A stretch of 64,000 nt of DNA from Bacteroidota bacterium (GCA_017860455.1 JAGDMF010000001.1:79127-143126), one strand, 5' to 3'. Counted from the stretch's first letter, positions 34,966-44,686 are shown. Made by a program: numbers and translations. Notes: generated from the sequence alone by a model not told the origin.

Positions 34966-35048
34966 TACAAAATAACTCATTTTTATAGGATTTATGTGTT
35001 AGTTGAACACAAATCAAAAATGTAACAGTTTTGAAATAAGTTTTTTAT

Positions 35049-35056
35049 TATTTTTG
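35049..35056 (+). promoter_or_regulatory. -7 promoter box for the CNNM gene
   Basis: TATTTTTG, 55 nt upstream of the ATG at 35112. Confidence 0.5.
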
Positions 35057-35111
35057 CAAAAATTAATTTAAGGGATTATTAGATTCCGAAAAACAACGTT
35101 TAAACACAAAA

Positions 35112-36185
35112 ATGGGTATATTATTATTGTTTCTTTTTATGGCATTAGGGGCCTCATTTGTATGTTCCCTGTTTGAATCTATTTTACTATCCACACCATT
35201 ATCTTTCATTAACATGAAAGAAACAGATGGAGTAAAAAGTGCCACAATTCTTAAAAAATATAAAGAGAATATTGATAGACCATTAGCTGCCATTTTATCA
35301 TTAAATACGGTAGCGAACACCATTGGAGCAGCTGGTGTTGGAGCTCAGGCTGTTAAAGTGTTCGGAGAATCCTATTTTGGAATTATATCTGCAGGATTAA
35401 CATTATTAATTCTTATCATTTCAGAAATCATTCCAAAAACAATAGGAGCTACCTATTGGAGAAGATTAGCAATTCCTATTGTGCCATGGCTCAGAGGATT
35501 AGTGTTTATTGCTTATCCCTTTGTAAAATTATCGGAAATATTTTCAAAATTGATCAATAAAGGGAAAAGTGAAACTACAGTGAGTCGGGAAGAGGTGTTT
35601 GCTATGGCCGATATTGCTACGGAAGAGGGAGAATTTGAAGTATCCGAAAATATTATTATCCAAAATCTACAAAAATTAGAATCTGTAAAAGTAGAGGATG
35701 TGATGACTCCTCAAATTGTGTGTTCTGTTGCTCCTGAAGAGATGACCGTATCTGATTTTTATAAAAATAAAGATTATCTTCACTATGCCAGAATCCCTGT
35801 TTATGCAGACAGAGATGAAGACCACATCACCGGATATGTTTTGCGTCAAAATGTATTGGAGCAGGTTGCCAGCGACCATTTTGATACCAAATTAAAAGAT
35901 ATTAAAAGAAACATCATTGCTACAGATGAAGGGGAATCTATTATGGTATTATGGGAAAAATTGCTTCAGGAAAGGGAGCATATTGCCATTGTTACCGACG
36001 AATATGGTAGTTTTAACGGTGTTGTTACTCTTGAAGATATTATTGAATCTATTTTAGGATTAGAAATTGTGGATGAAACGGATCAATTTGCTGATATGCA
36101 ACAGTATGCTCGTCAGAAATGGAATGAAAGACGTGAAAAATACAAACATATCATCACTTCTGACCGGAACGATACACCAGCATAA
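35112..36185 (+). CDS. CNNM/CorC-type membrane protein with CBS pair
   Basis: 357 residues. Transmembrane CNNM (DUF21) domain about 1-170 with four helices and the conserved LSLNTVANTIGAAGVGAQA and IISEIIPKTIGATYWRRLA motifs, then a CBS pair about 195-325 (VEDVMTPQIVCSV, YARIPVYADRDEDHITGYV, HIAIVTDEYGSFNGVVTLED). It lacks the C-terminal CorC/HlyC domain of longer relatives. Family members transport or regulate Mg2+. The last 32 bp overlap the end of the convergent U32 gene. Confidence 0.9.
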   Translation: MGILLLFLFMALGASFVCSLFESILLSTPLSFINMKETDGVKSATILKKYKENIDRPLAAILSLNTVANTIGAAGVGAQAVKVFGESYFGIISAGLTLLILIISEIIPKTIGATYWRRLAIPIVPWLRGLVFIAYPFVKLSEIFSKLINKGKSETTVSREEVFAMADIATEEGEFEVSENIIIQNLQKLESVKVEDVMTPQIVCSVAPEEMTVSDFYKNKDYLHYARIPVYADRDEDHITGYVLRQNVLEQVASDHFDTKLKDIKRNIIATDEGESIMVLWEKLLQEREHIAIVTDEYGSFNGVVTLEDIIESILGLEIVDETDQFADMQQYARQKWNERREKYKHIITSDRNDTPA

Positions 36186-38001
36186 CACACTCCTTACAAT
36201 CAAATTGTAATTCAAATCTGATTTTTTGGTGTTCTAAAATGAATGGCTCCCTAAATGGAGTTTCGTTTTGATGTTCTTTAGGACAGAATCCCAAAGTATA
36301 TTTAATGCAATGTTTGCACTGCATAAGCAAATCAGGACCATCATGATTCCCTTTTTCATAAGCATCAGCTACTGAAACCGCCCCTAAATCAAAATAGATT
36401 TTTCGAGTTGCTCCGTTCATCACATTAGCTAAGTAGTCTACATGAGGTTGACTTTGAATAGTTCTTTCCTGATATGAAACTTTCTTTTTGGGTAGTGGGT
36501 ATTGCTTTGCCCACTCCTGATCCAATTTTTCTATAGATATCCTTCTTAATGCGGTGATTTGTGAGGCAGGAATAAAATAGTTCTGATCCATTTGAATCTC
36601 CATTTTCCTAACCTGATAAATCGTATTTCCCGTTTTTGATAAAATGGTTCGAATCTGTTCTTGTGTATTGTTGTCTTGTCTTGAAACCTCTTTGGAACAC
36701 TCCAAAAATGAGGAAACGGAGCACCCTCTTTCATCTACAATTTGTAAAGAGAATCCATTTTCCTGCTCTTGCCAGAGCATATCAATATCTATTTTTCGTT
36801 CTGCACTCTTTTTCCCGAGTATTTTTTCGAAGTTGTAATTCAGATTTCTATAAAGTGTAGTACATGGATCAATATCGGGCATAGTAGCCGGGAATATTTG
36901 ATTATCAATCACTTTATTTACTCTAAACCCTTCCACTACCCGATTTTTATTTTCAAAAATAAGCCCATCACCGTTTTGAAGTGGAATACCGTCATAAATC
37001 AGAGAATCTTTTTTCACAAGTTTTACCATCCCCACTTTTTCACCAATCGATTTTGGAGTGTTTATATCTGTTACAACATTTTCCCGTTGATGTAAGAAAT
37101 AGTCTGTTTTTGCTCTATGGAAACTTTTTTCAGGTTGAGGTTCAAAAAAATGGATGGTTTTGCCCCATGAAGAAGCTTGTAAATCAGTTCTTTTTTCAAT
37201 GATCTGATCCAGCTTTTTTCTGTAAAAAGCGGTAACATTCTTCACATACGAGAGATCTTTTAATCTTCCTTCAATTTTAAGAGAAGAGATTCCGGCATCA
37301 ATCAACTCTTCGAGAGAATCGGAACGATCCATATCTTTTAAGGAGAGCAAATAGCGATCTACTGCCATTATTTCTCCTTGTTGATCTTTAAGTGTATAGG
37401 GAAGTCGGCACAATTGCGCGCAGGCGCCTTTATTCGCACTTCGACCTGTAAATGCGTGACTGGCATAACATTGTCCACTATAGCTTACACAAAGGGCGCC
37501 ATGAACAAATGCTTCGAGTTGAATTTCACTTTTTGATTTTATGTTCCTAATCTCCTCCAATGAGAGTTCCCGGGCTAAAATCGCTCTTGAAAATCCTAAA
37601 TGTTCCAGAAAATAAATTTTTTCTAAATTCCTGATATCCATTTGGGTACTTGCATGCAGTTCGATTGGAGGTAAATCAAGAGAAAGAATCCCCAAATCCT
37701 GAATGATCAGTGCATCAATTCCGGATTGATACAGCTGATGAATCATTTTTTCAGCATTTTTCAGCTCCTGATCATTCAGAATTGTATTCAGGGCAACATG
37801 AACCTTTGCTCCGTATTGATGGGCATATTTTGCCAGTAACTCAATATCCTCCAAGCTATTAGAAGCTGCGACTCTGGCTCCAAACTGAGGAGCTCCGATA
37901 TAGACAGCGTCAGCTCCATGATTGATCGCCTCGATGCCAAAATCTTTATTCTTAGCCGGAGCTAATAGTTCAATTTGTTGTTTTTTGCCGGTTTTGTTCA
38001 T
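36154..38001 (-). CDS. U32-family peptidase-like protein (tRNA/rRNA hydroxylation type)
   Basis: About 615 residues from the ATG at 38001; the frame extends further but a promoter box lies 6 nt before this ATG and MNKTGKKQQIELLAPAKN fits the family N-terminus. The U32 signature EAFVHGALCVSYSGQCYAS is present, followed by the Cys-rich GACAQLCRLPY segment. C-terminal Cys residues (MQCKHCIKYTLGFCP, DCKECVM) could bind a metal or Fe-S cluster. Relatives (RlhA, TrhP/YegQ) hydroxylate 23S rRNA or tRNA rather than acting as peptidases. Larger than YegQ (about 450) because of the C-terminal extension (DUF3656 type). Confidence 0.88.
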   Translation of the reverse strand: MNKTGKKQQIELLAPAKNKDFGIEAINHGADAVYIGAPQFGARVAASNSLEDIELLAKYAHQYGAKVHVALNTILNDQELKNAEKMIHQLYQSGIDALIIQDLGILSLDLPPIELHASTQMDIRNLEKIYFLEHLGFSRAILARELSLEEIRNIKSKSEIQLEAFVHGALCVSYSGQCYASHAFTGRSANKGACAQLCRLPYTLKDQQGEIMAVDRYLLSLKDMDRSDSLEELIDAGISSLKIEGRLKDLSYVKNVTAFYRKKLDQIIEKRTDLQASSWGKTIHFFEPQPEKSFHRAKTDYFLHQRENVVTDINTPKSIGEKVGMVKLVKKDSLIYDGIPLQNGDGLIFENKNRVVEGFRVNKVIDNQIFPATMPDIDPCTTLYRNLNYNFEKILGKKSAERKIDIDMLWQEQENGFSLQIVDERGCSVSSFLECSKEVSRQDNNTQEQIRTILSKTGNTIYQVRKMEIQMDQNYFIPASQITALRRISIEKLDQEWAKQYPLPKKKVSYQERTIQSQPHVDYLANVMNGATRKIYFDLGAVSVADAYEKGNHDGPDLLMQCKHCIKYTLGFCPKEHQNETPFREPFILEHQKIRFELQFDCKECVMLVYRSGQK

Positions 38002-38006
38002 ATATG

Positions 38007-38014
38007 CAAAAATA
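38007..38014 (-). promoter_or_regulatory. -7 promoter box for U32, nearly abutting the start codon
   Basis: TATTTTTG on the minus strand, ending 5 nt before the ATG. The implied transcript would be leaderless or almost so. Confidence 0.5.
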
Positions 38015-38066
38015 GGAAACATTTTCGAATTGGAATTGAAAAATTGGGGAAGTGAATTATGTAAAA

Positions 38067-38097
38067 TTGACTTTTTGAAAAATTTTTTGTATATTTG
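38067..38097 (+). promoter_or_regulatory. Promoter of the Kef-type antiporter operon
   Basis: -33 TTG (38067-38069), 20-nt spacer, -7 TATATTTG (38090-38097). The ATG used is at 38120. Confidence 0.6.
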
Positions 38098-38119
38098 CAA
38101 CATTCTCAAAATCAAAAAT

Positions 38120-40363
38120 ATGCATATTCCTGCGATCTTTTCCGACTTAGCATTGATTTTAGTTGTCGCCAGTGTAACCACATTACTATTCAAGTGGTTA
38201 AAACAACCGGTTGTATTGGGTTATATCATTGCAGGGATCATCACAGGACCTCACACTCATTTCTTTGTAACGGTTCAAAATATTTCAAATATTGAGATTT
38301 GGGGACAGATTGGAGTTGCCTTTTTACTTTTTGAATTAGGGTTAGAGTTCAGCTTCAAGAAAATGAGAAAAGTGGGTAAAACAGGTGGAATTACTGCGAT
38401 TACAGAATTAATTGTAATGTTTTCAGCCGGTTTTGTTGCCGGGTACTTAATGGGATGGAGTAACATGAATAGTATTTTTCTAGGAGGAATGTTGACGATC
38501 TCATCAACCAGTATTATCATCAAGGCATTTGATGATCTGGGTGTCAGAAAACAGAAATTCACCAATGTTGTATTCGGAGTTTTGGTCGTTGAAGATCTCT
38601 TTGCTGTTTTGCAGTTGGTTTTACTTTCCACAATAGCTGTTTCCAGAAGTTTTGATGGATTGCAATTAGGTTTAAGCCTTTCCAAAATGGTTATATTTAT
38701 AGTTTTTTGGTTTGTTGTTGGGATCTATTTAATCCCCACTTTTTTTAGAATTGCCAAAAAAATGTTAGGAGAGGAAACCTTACTGATTATTGCTATCGGT
38801 CTCTGTTTTGGAATGATATTTTTGGCAGATAAAATGGGTCTTTCCGCGGCATTAGGCGCGTTTTTAATGGGTTCTATTCTGGCTGAAACTATTGAATCAG
38901 AGAAAATATTAAAGCTTATAAATCCATTAAAATATCTGTTCGGTGCTGTTTTTTTCGTTTCTGTTGGGATGTTAGTTGATTTTAATGTAGTAATAACCAA
39001 CTATATTCCAATTATTTTGATCACTCTGCTCATTTTATTTGTAAAAACAACTAGTGCAGGTTTTGGCGTTTTGATTTCCGGACAACCATTAAAAATTGCT
39101 GTCCAAAGTGGGATGACTCTTTCTCAAATTGGTGAATTTTCATTTATTATTGCTTCTTTAGGACTTTCGCTCAAGGTAATTGATCCCATTATTTATCCTA
39201 TCATTGTAGCCGTTTCAGTTATCACAACATTTACAACACCCTATTTTATAAGATTCTCTGAACCCGTTTATGAATTTCTTAATCATAAACTACCACCCCA
39301 CTGGAAAAGAGCTATTGAACAAATTGCAATGAATTCTTCCCAAAAAATTGATCAGAATATAAAAAGGAAATATATCAAACGTTATTTATCCAGAACCTTT
39401 GTTTACATCATTCTAATTACTGCCATTCAGTTGATCTCCTTTTTAGTAATGGAACCATTATTAAAAAAATATATTCCACCATTAGCGGTCCAAATTGTAG
39501 GATTTTCAATTACATTTATAGCGATTGCACCTATTTTAGGGGCATTGATTATGAATAAAATGGCTTCCAGGATGGATTTTAACACCATCTGGAGGAAAAA
39601 TAAAATAAAAAGACATGTGTTGGTTATTTTAATTATGGTTCGGATTTTAATCATCATCTCCTCATTAATAATTCTCATCACTCACTATTTTAATTTCACT
39701 TTAGCGATAACATTAGCTGTATTGATCGGACTTATTCTCTTTTATGTGGCATCTCAAAAAAACATGAAAAACTTCATCAAAATGGAGGAACGTTTTTTAC
39801 ATAATCTGAATGGCAGGTCTTCCATACCTGAATTAAAAATTCCGGATGATTTAACCAATGATATTCATATTGAACTGTTTGAAATTTCAAACTATTCAGA
39901 ATGTATTGGTAAATCGTTGATTGAATTAAACCTGAGACATCTTTACGGAATTAACGTAATCAGCATTATGAGAGGAAATTGCCGAATTGATTTACCCAAA
40001 AGGGATGAAGTTTTGTACCCACATGATCATATCCTGGTAGTTGGAAATGACAAACAGATGCAAAAAGTAAAAAAAATATTTGAAAAAGATGAAACCGAAA
40101 TGGAAGTTTGTCCAATCCGGGAATCGATGGATATTTATCAGATCACTTTACATCCTGAATCTCCATTTGTTCAAAAAGCATTAACAGATTGTAAGTTTAC
40201 AGAACAGTATCATTGTATGGTGATTGGCTATAAAAGGATGGATCAATTTGTTGAAAATCCCCCATCCCAAACGATCTTTCATGCCGGGGATATTTTATGG
40301 GTTGTTGGCGAAAAAGGCTCCGTTGATGAATTAGAACAATTAAGATGTGACATGAAAGTATAA
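38120..40363 (+). CDS. CPA2-family cation:proton antiporter (Kef type) with two RCK-C domains
   Basis: 747 residues from the ATG at 38120, after the promoter; a longer frame is rejected. The N-terminal about 400 residues contain some 12 membrane helices with LKQPVVLGYIIAGIITGPH, GVAFLLFELGLEFSF, GALVVEDLF-like (GVLVVEDLFAVL) and LSAALGAFLMG, all typical of KefB/KefC transporters. After further helices (about 440-560), two TrkA-C domains follow (about 580-665: HIELFEISNYSECIGKSLIE, and 670-745: DIYQITLHPESPFVQKAL). RCK-C domains bind regulatory ligands such as cyclic di-AMP or nucleotides. Likely K+ or Na+ export in exchange for H+. Confidence 0.9.
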   Translation: MHIPAIFSDLALILVVASVTTLLFKWLKQPVVLGYIIAGIITGPHTHFFVTVQNISNIEIWGQIGVAFLLFELGLEFSFKKMRKVGKTGGITAITELIVMFSAGFVAGYLMGWSNMNSIFLGGMLTISSTSIIIKAFDDLGVRKQKFTNVVFGVLVVEDLFAVLQLVLLSTIAVSRSFDGLQLGLSLSKMVIFIVFWFVVGIYLIPTFFRIAKKMLGEETLLIIAIGLCFGMIFLADKMGLSAALGAFLMGSILAETIESEKILKLINPLKYLFGAVFFVSVGMLVDFNVVITNYIPIILITLLILFVKTTSAGFGVLISGQPLKIAVQSGMTLSQIGEFSFIIASLGLSLKVIDPIIYPIIVAVSVITTFTTPYFIRFSEPVYEFLNHKLPPHWKRAIEQIAMNSSQKIDQNIKRKYIKRYLSRTFVYIILITAIQLISFLVMEPLLKKYIPPLAVQIVGFSITFIAIAPILGALIMNKMASRMDFNTIWRKNKIKRHVLVILIMVRILIIISSLIILITHYFNFTLAITLAVLIGLILFYVASQKNMKNFIKMEERFLHNLNGRSSIPELKIPDDLTNDIHIELFEISNYSECIGKSLIELNLRHLYGINVISIMRGNCRIDLPKRDEVLYPHDHILVVGNDKQMQKVKKIFEKDETEMEVCPIRESMDIYQITLHPESPFVQKALTDCKFTEQYHCMVIGYKRMDQFVENPPSQTIFHAGDILWVVGEKGSVDELEQLRCDMKV

Positions 40364-40404
40364 TTTTATATAATTTTGTTTTTCTATTAAAAGAGTATAC
40401 AACT

Positions 40405-41052
40405 ATGAAAAAATTTGCTGTAATCCTTTGTGGATGTGGTTCTTTAGATGGTTCTGAAATTCACGAATCAGTGATGACTTTACTGGCTATTGATAAATCT
40501 GGTTCCTCCTATACTGTTTTTGCTCCCGATGATTACCAGTACCAGGTCGTAAATCATATCACTAAACAACCCATGCAGGAAACCAGAAACATGATGGTAG
40601 AGGCTTCCCGAATATCGAGAGGTGAGATTTTTCCAATCTCTGAATATGATCCTAAAAATTTTGATGCTTTAATATTTCCAGGAGGAAATGGTGCTGCAAA
40701 GAACCTTTTTACTTATGGGCTTGATGGGATTCAAATGAGAGTAAGAGCAGATGTAGAAAAAGTAATTTTAGATACTTTTCATGCTAAAAAACCGATCGGA
40801 GCGTTATGTATTGCCCCTGTTTTACTAGCTAAAGTGCTTCCCGGAGTTTTGCTTACTGTGGGTAAAATACCGGGTGTTATAGAAGATGTAAAAATCATGG
40901 GAGCTCAGCACCAAATCACAAACCAAACGGAAGTCACAATTGACCTGGAAAATCTGATTTTTACATCACCCTGTTATATGTTACAGGCATCTATAAAAGA
41001 GATCGCAGAAAGTGCAGATAACCTGATTCAAGAGATTTTAAAACATATTTAA
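40405..41052 (+). CDS. elbB: ElbB-type DJ-1/PfpI-family protein
   Basis: 215 residues. KKFAVILCGCGSLDGSEIHE, FDALIFPGGNGAAKNLFTY, KPIGALCIAPVLLAKVL and the C-terminal LIFTSPCYMLQASIKEIAES are the ElbB/GATase1-like blocks. The nucleophile-elbow Cys is in ALCIAP. E. coli ElbB (GlxIII-like) has weak glyoxalase activity and was linked to isoprenoid synthesis, but the physiological role is unclear. It starts 41 nt after the antiporter and abuts aroK. Confidence 0.92.
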   Translation: MKKFAVILCGCGSLDGSEIHESVMTLLAIDKSGSSYTVFAPDDYQYQVVNHITKQPMQETRNMMVEASRISRGEIFPISEYDPKNFDALIFPGGNGAAKNLFTYGLDGIQMRVRADVEKVILDTFHAKKPIGALCIAPVLLAKVLPGVLLTVGKIPGVIEDVKIMGAQHQITNQTEVTIDLENLIFTSPCYMLQASIKEIAESADNLIQEILKHI

Positions 41053-41562
41053 GTGTATTCCAGAATTGTTCTTGTAGGATTTCCTGGTTCGGGTAAAACA
41101 ACCATTGCTAAAAAATTAGCAACAAGACTCCATTATGAATTTGTGGATTCTGACTCATTTTTTGAATCTAAATACCATATTTCTATTCCTGATTTTTTTA
41201 AGAAATTTGGGGAAGAGATCTTTAGAAAAACAGAACATCTTATTTTAGAGGAACTTTTGCTTCAGAATAATGTGGTGATCTCTACTGGTGGGGGAACTCC
41301 CTGCTTTTTAGGAAATATGGATCTGATTAAAAATAATAGTTTCTCTATTTATATTAAAATGAGTCCTTTGTCTTTAACTGACAGATTGATTCATTCTAAA
41401 AAAAACAGACCATTGATCCAAAATAAAACTCCTGAAGAGATAGAACTTTATGTAAATGACACCTTAAAAAAGAGGGATCCCTTTTATAATCAAGCAGATA
41501 GAGTTATTAAAGGAGAAAGTATTGATCTCGATCAATTGGTTTCCTTATTAACATCGGCATAG
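41053..41562 (+). CDS. aroK: Shikimate kinase
   Basis: 169 residues. It starts with GTG directly after the ElbB stop codon, zero-nt spacing. P-loop GFPGSGKTTIAKKLA (about 9-23), shikimate-binding DSDSFFE (Asp pair) and ISTGGGTPC, and the lid KKNRPLIQNK with Arg. It phosphorylates shikimate with ATP in aromatic amino acid synthesis. No other aro gene is nearby. Confidence 0.94.
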   Translation: MYSRIVLVGFPGSGKTTIAKKLATRLHYEFVDSDSFFESKYHISIPDFFKKFGEEIFRKTEHLILEELLLQNNVVISTGGGTPCFLGNMDLIKNNSFSIYIKMSPLSLTDRLIHSKKNRPLIQNKTPEEIELYVNDTLKKRDPFYNQADRVIKGESIDLDQLVSLLTSA

Positions 41563-41577
41563 TACTTGATTTTTTTG

Positions 41578-41585
41578 TATCTTTG
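41578..41585 (+). promoter_or_regulatory. -7 promoter box for the SpoIIE phosphatase
   Basis: TATCTTTG, 19 nt upstream of the ATG at 41605. Confidence 0.5.
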
Positions 41586-41604
41586 ACCCTCAAAAGTTGT
41601 AATA

Positions 41605-42792
41605 ATGGAAGAAAATTATCATGTAGAAGTCTCTAGTTATCAAACATTTCACGATGGGGAAAGGATTTGTGGAGATGTATTTATCTCTAAAAGGATTCCG
41701 GAGGAGAACCGGGTATTGGCTGTTTTATCAGATGGTATGGGTTCCGGCGTGAAAGCAAATGTACTGGCAACTCTTACGGCTACAATAGCTTTGAATTTAT
41801 CTCAGGAACACAAAAAGGCAAAAACAATTGCTGAAATCATTATGAAAGCACTTCCCGTTTGTAGTGAAAGAAATATCAGTTATGCTACTTATACTATTGT
41901 AGATATTTCGATTGACACCAATGAAGTGAGTATTTTGGAATACGATAATCCTCAAACCATTATCATGAGAGGTAATCGGGTTTTTGAACCTAACTGGGAT
42001 CAGATAGATGTGGATGCAGGTACTGATAAACGTTTACTGGATCTTAAAGTAGCTTCCTTTGAACCACAATTAGAAGATAGAATCATTTTCTGTTCAGATG
42101 GTATTACACAGTCCGGATTAGGAACCGGATTAGTAGCGGGATGGGGAAGAAATAATCTCCGTGAAGAAGTAAAACAACTGATAACCAATAACCGAACTAT
42201 CTCTGCCACAGAATTAGCTGAAAAAATTGTTAAAAAAGCGGCTTCTAATGATTTACATATTCCTAAAGATGATTTAACCTGTGCGGTAGCTTACTTTAGG
42301 GAGCCCAGAAGAACAATGATCTGTACAGGCCCACCTTTACAACCAGAAAAAGATCCCCATTTCGCTGAGAAGCTGAGAAGTTTTGCAGGAAAAAAGATTG
42401 TGAGCGGCGCGACAACTACTGAAATCATCTCTCGTGAATTGCGCAGAACAGTGGTTGATGAACCCATTGTGGACCACACTTTACCACCCACTTCAAAAAT
42501 GGAGGGGATCGATTTGATTACTGAGGGTGTTTTAACTCTAAGTAAAGTGGTTTATCAGTTAACCAATGTGATCAATTCCGGTTATCAGTTTGGAAAAGGC
42601 CCTGCTGATCGTGTATGCGAATTGTTACTCGATAGTGACGAAATTCATATCCTTGTTGGTACTAAAATAAATGAACATAACATTGATTTAACGCAACCCG
42701 TTGAATTTGAAATCAGAAAAAATTTGATTCAAAGATTAGCTAAGGTATTAATTGATAAATATTTGAAAGTAGTTTACATGGAATTTATGTAA
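41605..42792 (+). CDS. SpoIIE-family PP2C-type protein phosphatase
   Basis: 395 residues. The N-terminal about 230 residues are a SpoIIE/PP2C domain: ERICGDVFISKRIPE and LAVLSDGMGSGVKANVLA (metal-binding Asp/Gly), ISYATYTIVDISID, RIIFCSDGITQSGLG and HIPKDDLTCAVAYF (Asp metal ligand). The C-terminal about 150 residues (from RTMICTGPPLQPEKDPHFAE) are a separate domain I associate with SpoIIE-like proteins next to [FeFe]-hydrogenase genes in anaerobes; no hydrogenase gene is present here. The target, perhaps an anti-sigma-antagonist-like protein, is unknown. Confidence 0.85.
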   Translation: MEENYHVEVSSYQTFHDGERICGDVFISKRIPEENRVLAVLSDGMGSGVKANVLATLTATIALNLSQEHKKAKTIAEIIMKALPVCSERNISYATYTIVDISIDTNEVSILEYDNPQTIIMRGNRVFEPNWDQIDVDAGTDKRLLDLKVASFEPQLEDRIIFCSDGITQSGLGTGLVAGWGRNNLREEVKQLITNNRTISATELAEKIVKKAASNDLHIPKDDLTCAVAYFREPRRTMICTGPPLQPEKDPHFAEKLRSFAGKKIVSGATTTEIISRELRRTVVDEPIVDHTLPPTSKMEGIDLITEGVLTLSKVVYQLTNVINSGYQFGKGPADRVCELLLDSDEIHILVGTKINEHNIDLTQPVEFEIRKNLIQRLAKVLIDKYLKVVYMEFM

Positions 42793-42794
42793 AC

Positions 42795-43220
42795 TTATTT
42801 ATTGGGAAATTTTCCTGTTAAGTTTTTAAATCTTTGTTCCAATTCATGAGGAGTCATGTCAATATTTAAAAAATTGATAGCATATTGTAACGTTGAACAA
42901 ATATCATAATTAACATTCTGTGGCTTGTCCGTGATTTGATACAACTGTGCTACAGCAGTCATAATGGGATCATTGACAATTTGAATATTAAAATAGTCTT
43001 GTAATTCAATTTTTTTAGTAATATTTCTAAGAATATTTAAATCATTCAAATCCGGAGGAATAATTAATTCTCTGAAATCTGTAGCAATTTTTCTAATTTT
43101 ATTTGTTTCCTGATTTGCATTTGCCAATATAAAATCTTCATAAATATTACTCTTCCACTTACCCACAAAACGCTGTAAAAATAAGTTTTCGGCTTCAAAA
43201 AATTGAAAATAGATGGTCAT
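42795..43220 (-). CDS. Conserved hypothetical protein, possibly STAS/SpoIIAA-like
   Basis: 141 residues, no signal peptide and no membrane helix. The pattern DFRELIIPPDLNDLNIL, FNIQIVNDPIMTAVAQLY, NYDICSTLQYAINFLNID resembles the alternating strand/helix order of STAS/SpoIIAA-like proteins of Bacteroidota, but identity is low and I treat this as a suggestion only. It is convergent with the SpoIIE phosphatase gene with a 2-nt gap, which makes the STAS idea worth testing. Own -7 box at 43246-43253. Confidence 0.6.
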   Translation of the reverse strand: MTIYFQFFEAENLFLQRFVGKWKSNIYEDFILANANQETNKIRKIATDFRELIIPPDLNDLNILRNITKKIELQDYFNIQIVNDPIMTAVAQLYQITDKPQNVNYDICSTLQYAINFLNIDMTPHELEQRFKNLTGKFPNK

Positions 43221-43245
43221 TCGTTAAATAACAGGTTACTGACTG

Positions 43246-43253
43246 CAAAAATA
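43246..43253 (-). promoter_or_regulatory. -7 promoter box for the 42795-43220 gene
   Basis: TATTTTTG on the minus strand, 25 nt upstream of the ATG at 43220. Confidence 0.5.
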
Positions 43254-43287
43254 ATTAAAAAAGTGATTAGAAAAATGAAAACCAAAA

Positions 43288-44685
43288 TTATTTTGCAATT
43301 CCAATGATCGATTCCAATTCTACAATAGTTTTAGGAATAGGAATACCTAATACCTGATGCCCTGTTTCTGTGATTAAAACATCATCTTCTATACGGATTC
43401 CTCCGAAAGTTCTGTATTCCTCCACTTTATCATAATTGATAAACTCGGAAAACTTGTTCTCATTTTTCCAGATATCAATTAAATGAGGAATAAAATAGAT
43501 GCCTGGTTCAACAGTCATCACATGACCGGGTTGTAATGTTTTAGCCATTCTAAGGTAAGCCCATCCAAAAATGGAACTTCTTTCAAAAGAATCTCCATAT
43601 CCCACATAGTTTTCTCCTAAATCTTCCATATCATGAACATCCAATCCCATTTGGTGACCCAATCCATGAGGCATAAACAGCGCATGAGCTCCCAATTCAA
43701 CGGATTTTTCAATATCCCCTTTCATTAATCCCAATTTTTGGAGTCCCTGAGTGATCACTGTAACGGCTAATTTATGAATTTCTCTATAAGGTATGCCGGG
43801 TTTACAGGCAGAAATTCCTGCCATGTTGGCATCTAAAACAATTTGATAAATTTCAGCTTGTTTGGGTGAAAATTTTCCTGAAACGGGAATCGCTCTGGTA
43901 TTATCTGAACAGTAGTTCATTTTATTTTCGGCACCCATATCGATCAACAATAATTTTCCTTCTTCCAAAGTCAAATGGTGATTGTGGTTATGAAGGGTTT
44001 CTCCATGTTGTGATAAAATGACAGGGAAAGAGACTCCATTTCCTTTGGATAATGCAATTCCTTCAACAAGTCCGGCAAGATCTGATTCTTTTATTCCTGG
44101 TTTACACATTTTCATGGCAGTTGTAAACATATCATATCCGATTGCACACGCTTTTTCAATTTCAGCAATCTCCTCTTCCGATTTAATCTCTCTAAAAGCT
44201 ACAATAGCTTTTATAAGCTCAACTGAAGCGTTTTCTTTTTGCTTTGATACAGGAATTTCTGTTAATTCGGCTAAAGTGATTTTTTTCTCCCCTCTGTAAG
44301 CAGGGGTATAATGCAGTTTGCGCCCTTTATTTTGTTGAATAAAGTCAGGTAAAGCAGATAGAGATAAAACTTCTGTAATGCCAACCTGAGAAGCTAATTC
44401 TGCAACTTTAGGTTGATCACCCATCCAGATGATATCATCTATTTCAAAATCATCTCCAAAAAGGATCGTTTTTTTATGATCAAAATCAATAATCGCAGCA
44501 AGATTGGGAATCGACAATCCGAAAAAGTACAAAAAGGTACTATCTTGTCTGTAATTAAAGGTATTGGAAGGATAATTCATGGATGCATCATCATTAGCAA
44601 GAAACAATGCAAAACCGGAAGAAACACTATTCATTAACTTGTCTCTTCTGGTTTGATATATGGATTTGTGAAATAAAGGATTCAT
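43288..44685 (-). CDS. Xaa-Pro aminopeptidase (M24B)
   Basis: 465 residues. N-terminal creatinase-like domain (about 1-170) and C-terminal pita-bread domain. Metal ligands: LLIDMGAE (Asp), YCSDNTR (Asp), MPHGLGHQMGLDVHD (His), TVEPGIYF (Glu) and GIRIEDDVL (Glu). Cleaves N-terminal residues before proline in cytoplasmic peptides. Starts 1 nt after the porW stop, so probably co-translated. Confidence 0.93.
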   Translation of the reverse strand: MNPLFHKSIYQTRRDKLMNSVSSGFALFLANDDASMNYPSNTFNYRQDSTFLYFFGLSIPNLAAIIDFDHKKTILFGDDFEIDDIIWMGDQPKVAELASQVGITEVLSLSALPDFIQQNKGRKLHYTPAYRGEKKITLAELTEIPVSKQKENASVELIKAIVAFREIKSEEEIAEIEKACAIGYDMFTTAMKMCKPGIKESDLAGLVEGIALSKGNGVSFPVILSQHGETLHNHNHHLTLEEGKLLLIDMGAENKMNYCSDNTRAIPVSGKFSPKQAEIYQIVLDANMAGISACKPGIPYREIHKLAVTVITQGLQKLGLMKGDIEKSVELGAHALFMPHGLGHQMGLDVHDMEDLGENYVGYGDSFERSSIFGWAYLRMAKTLQPGHVMTVEPGIYFIPHLIDIWKNENKFSEFINYDKVEEYRTFGGIRIEDDVLITETGHQVLGIPIPKTIVELESIIGIAK

Positions 44686-44686
44686 T

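Noticed and set aside
36630..36660. GGTTCGAATC, a tRNA T-loop-like word
   Set aside because: Lies inside the U32 coding region; no acceptor or anticodon stem can be formed around it.
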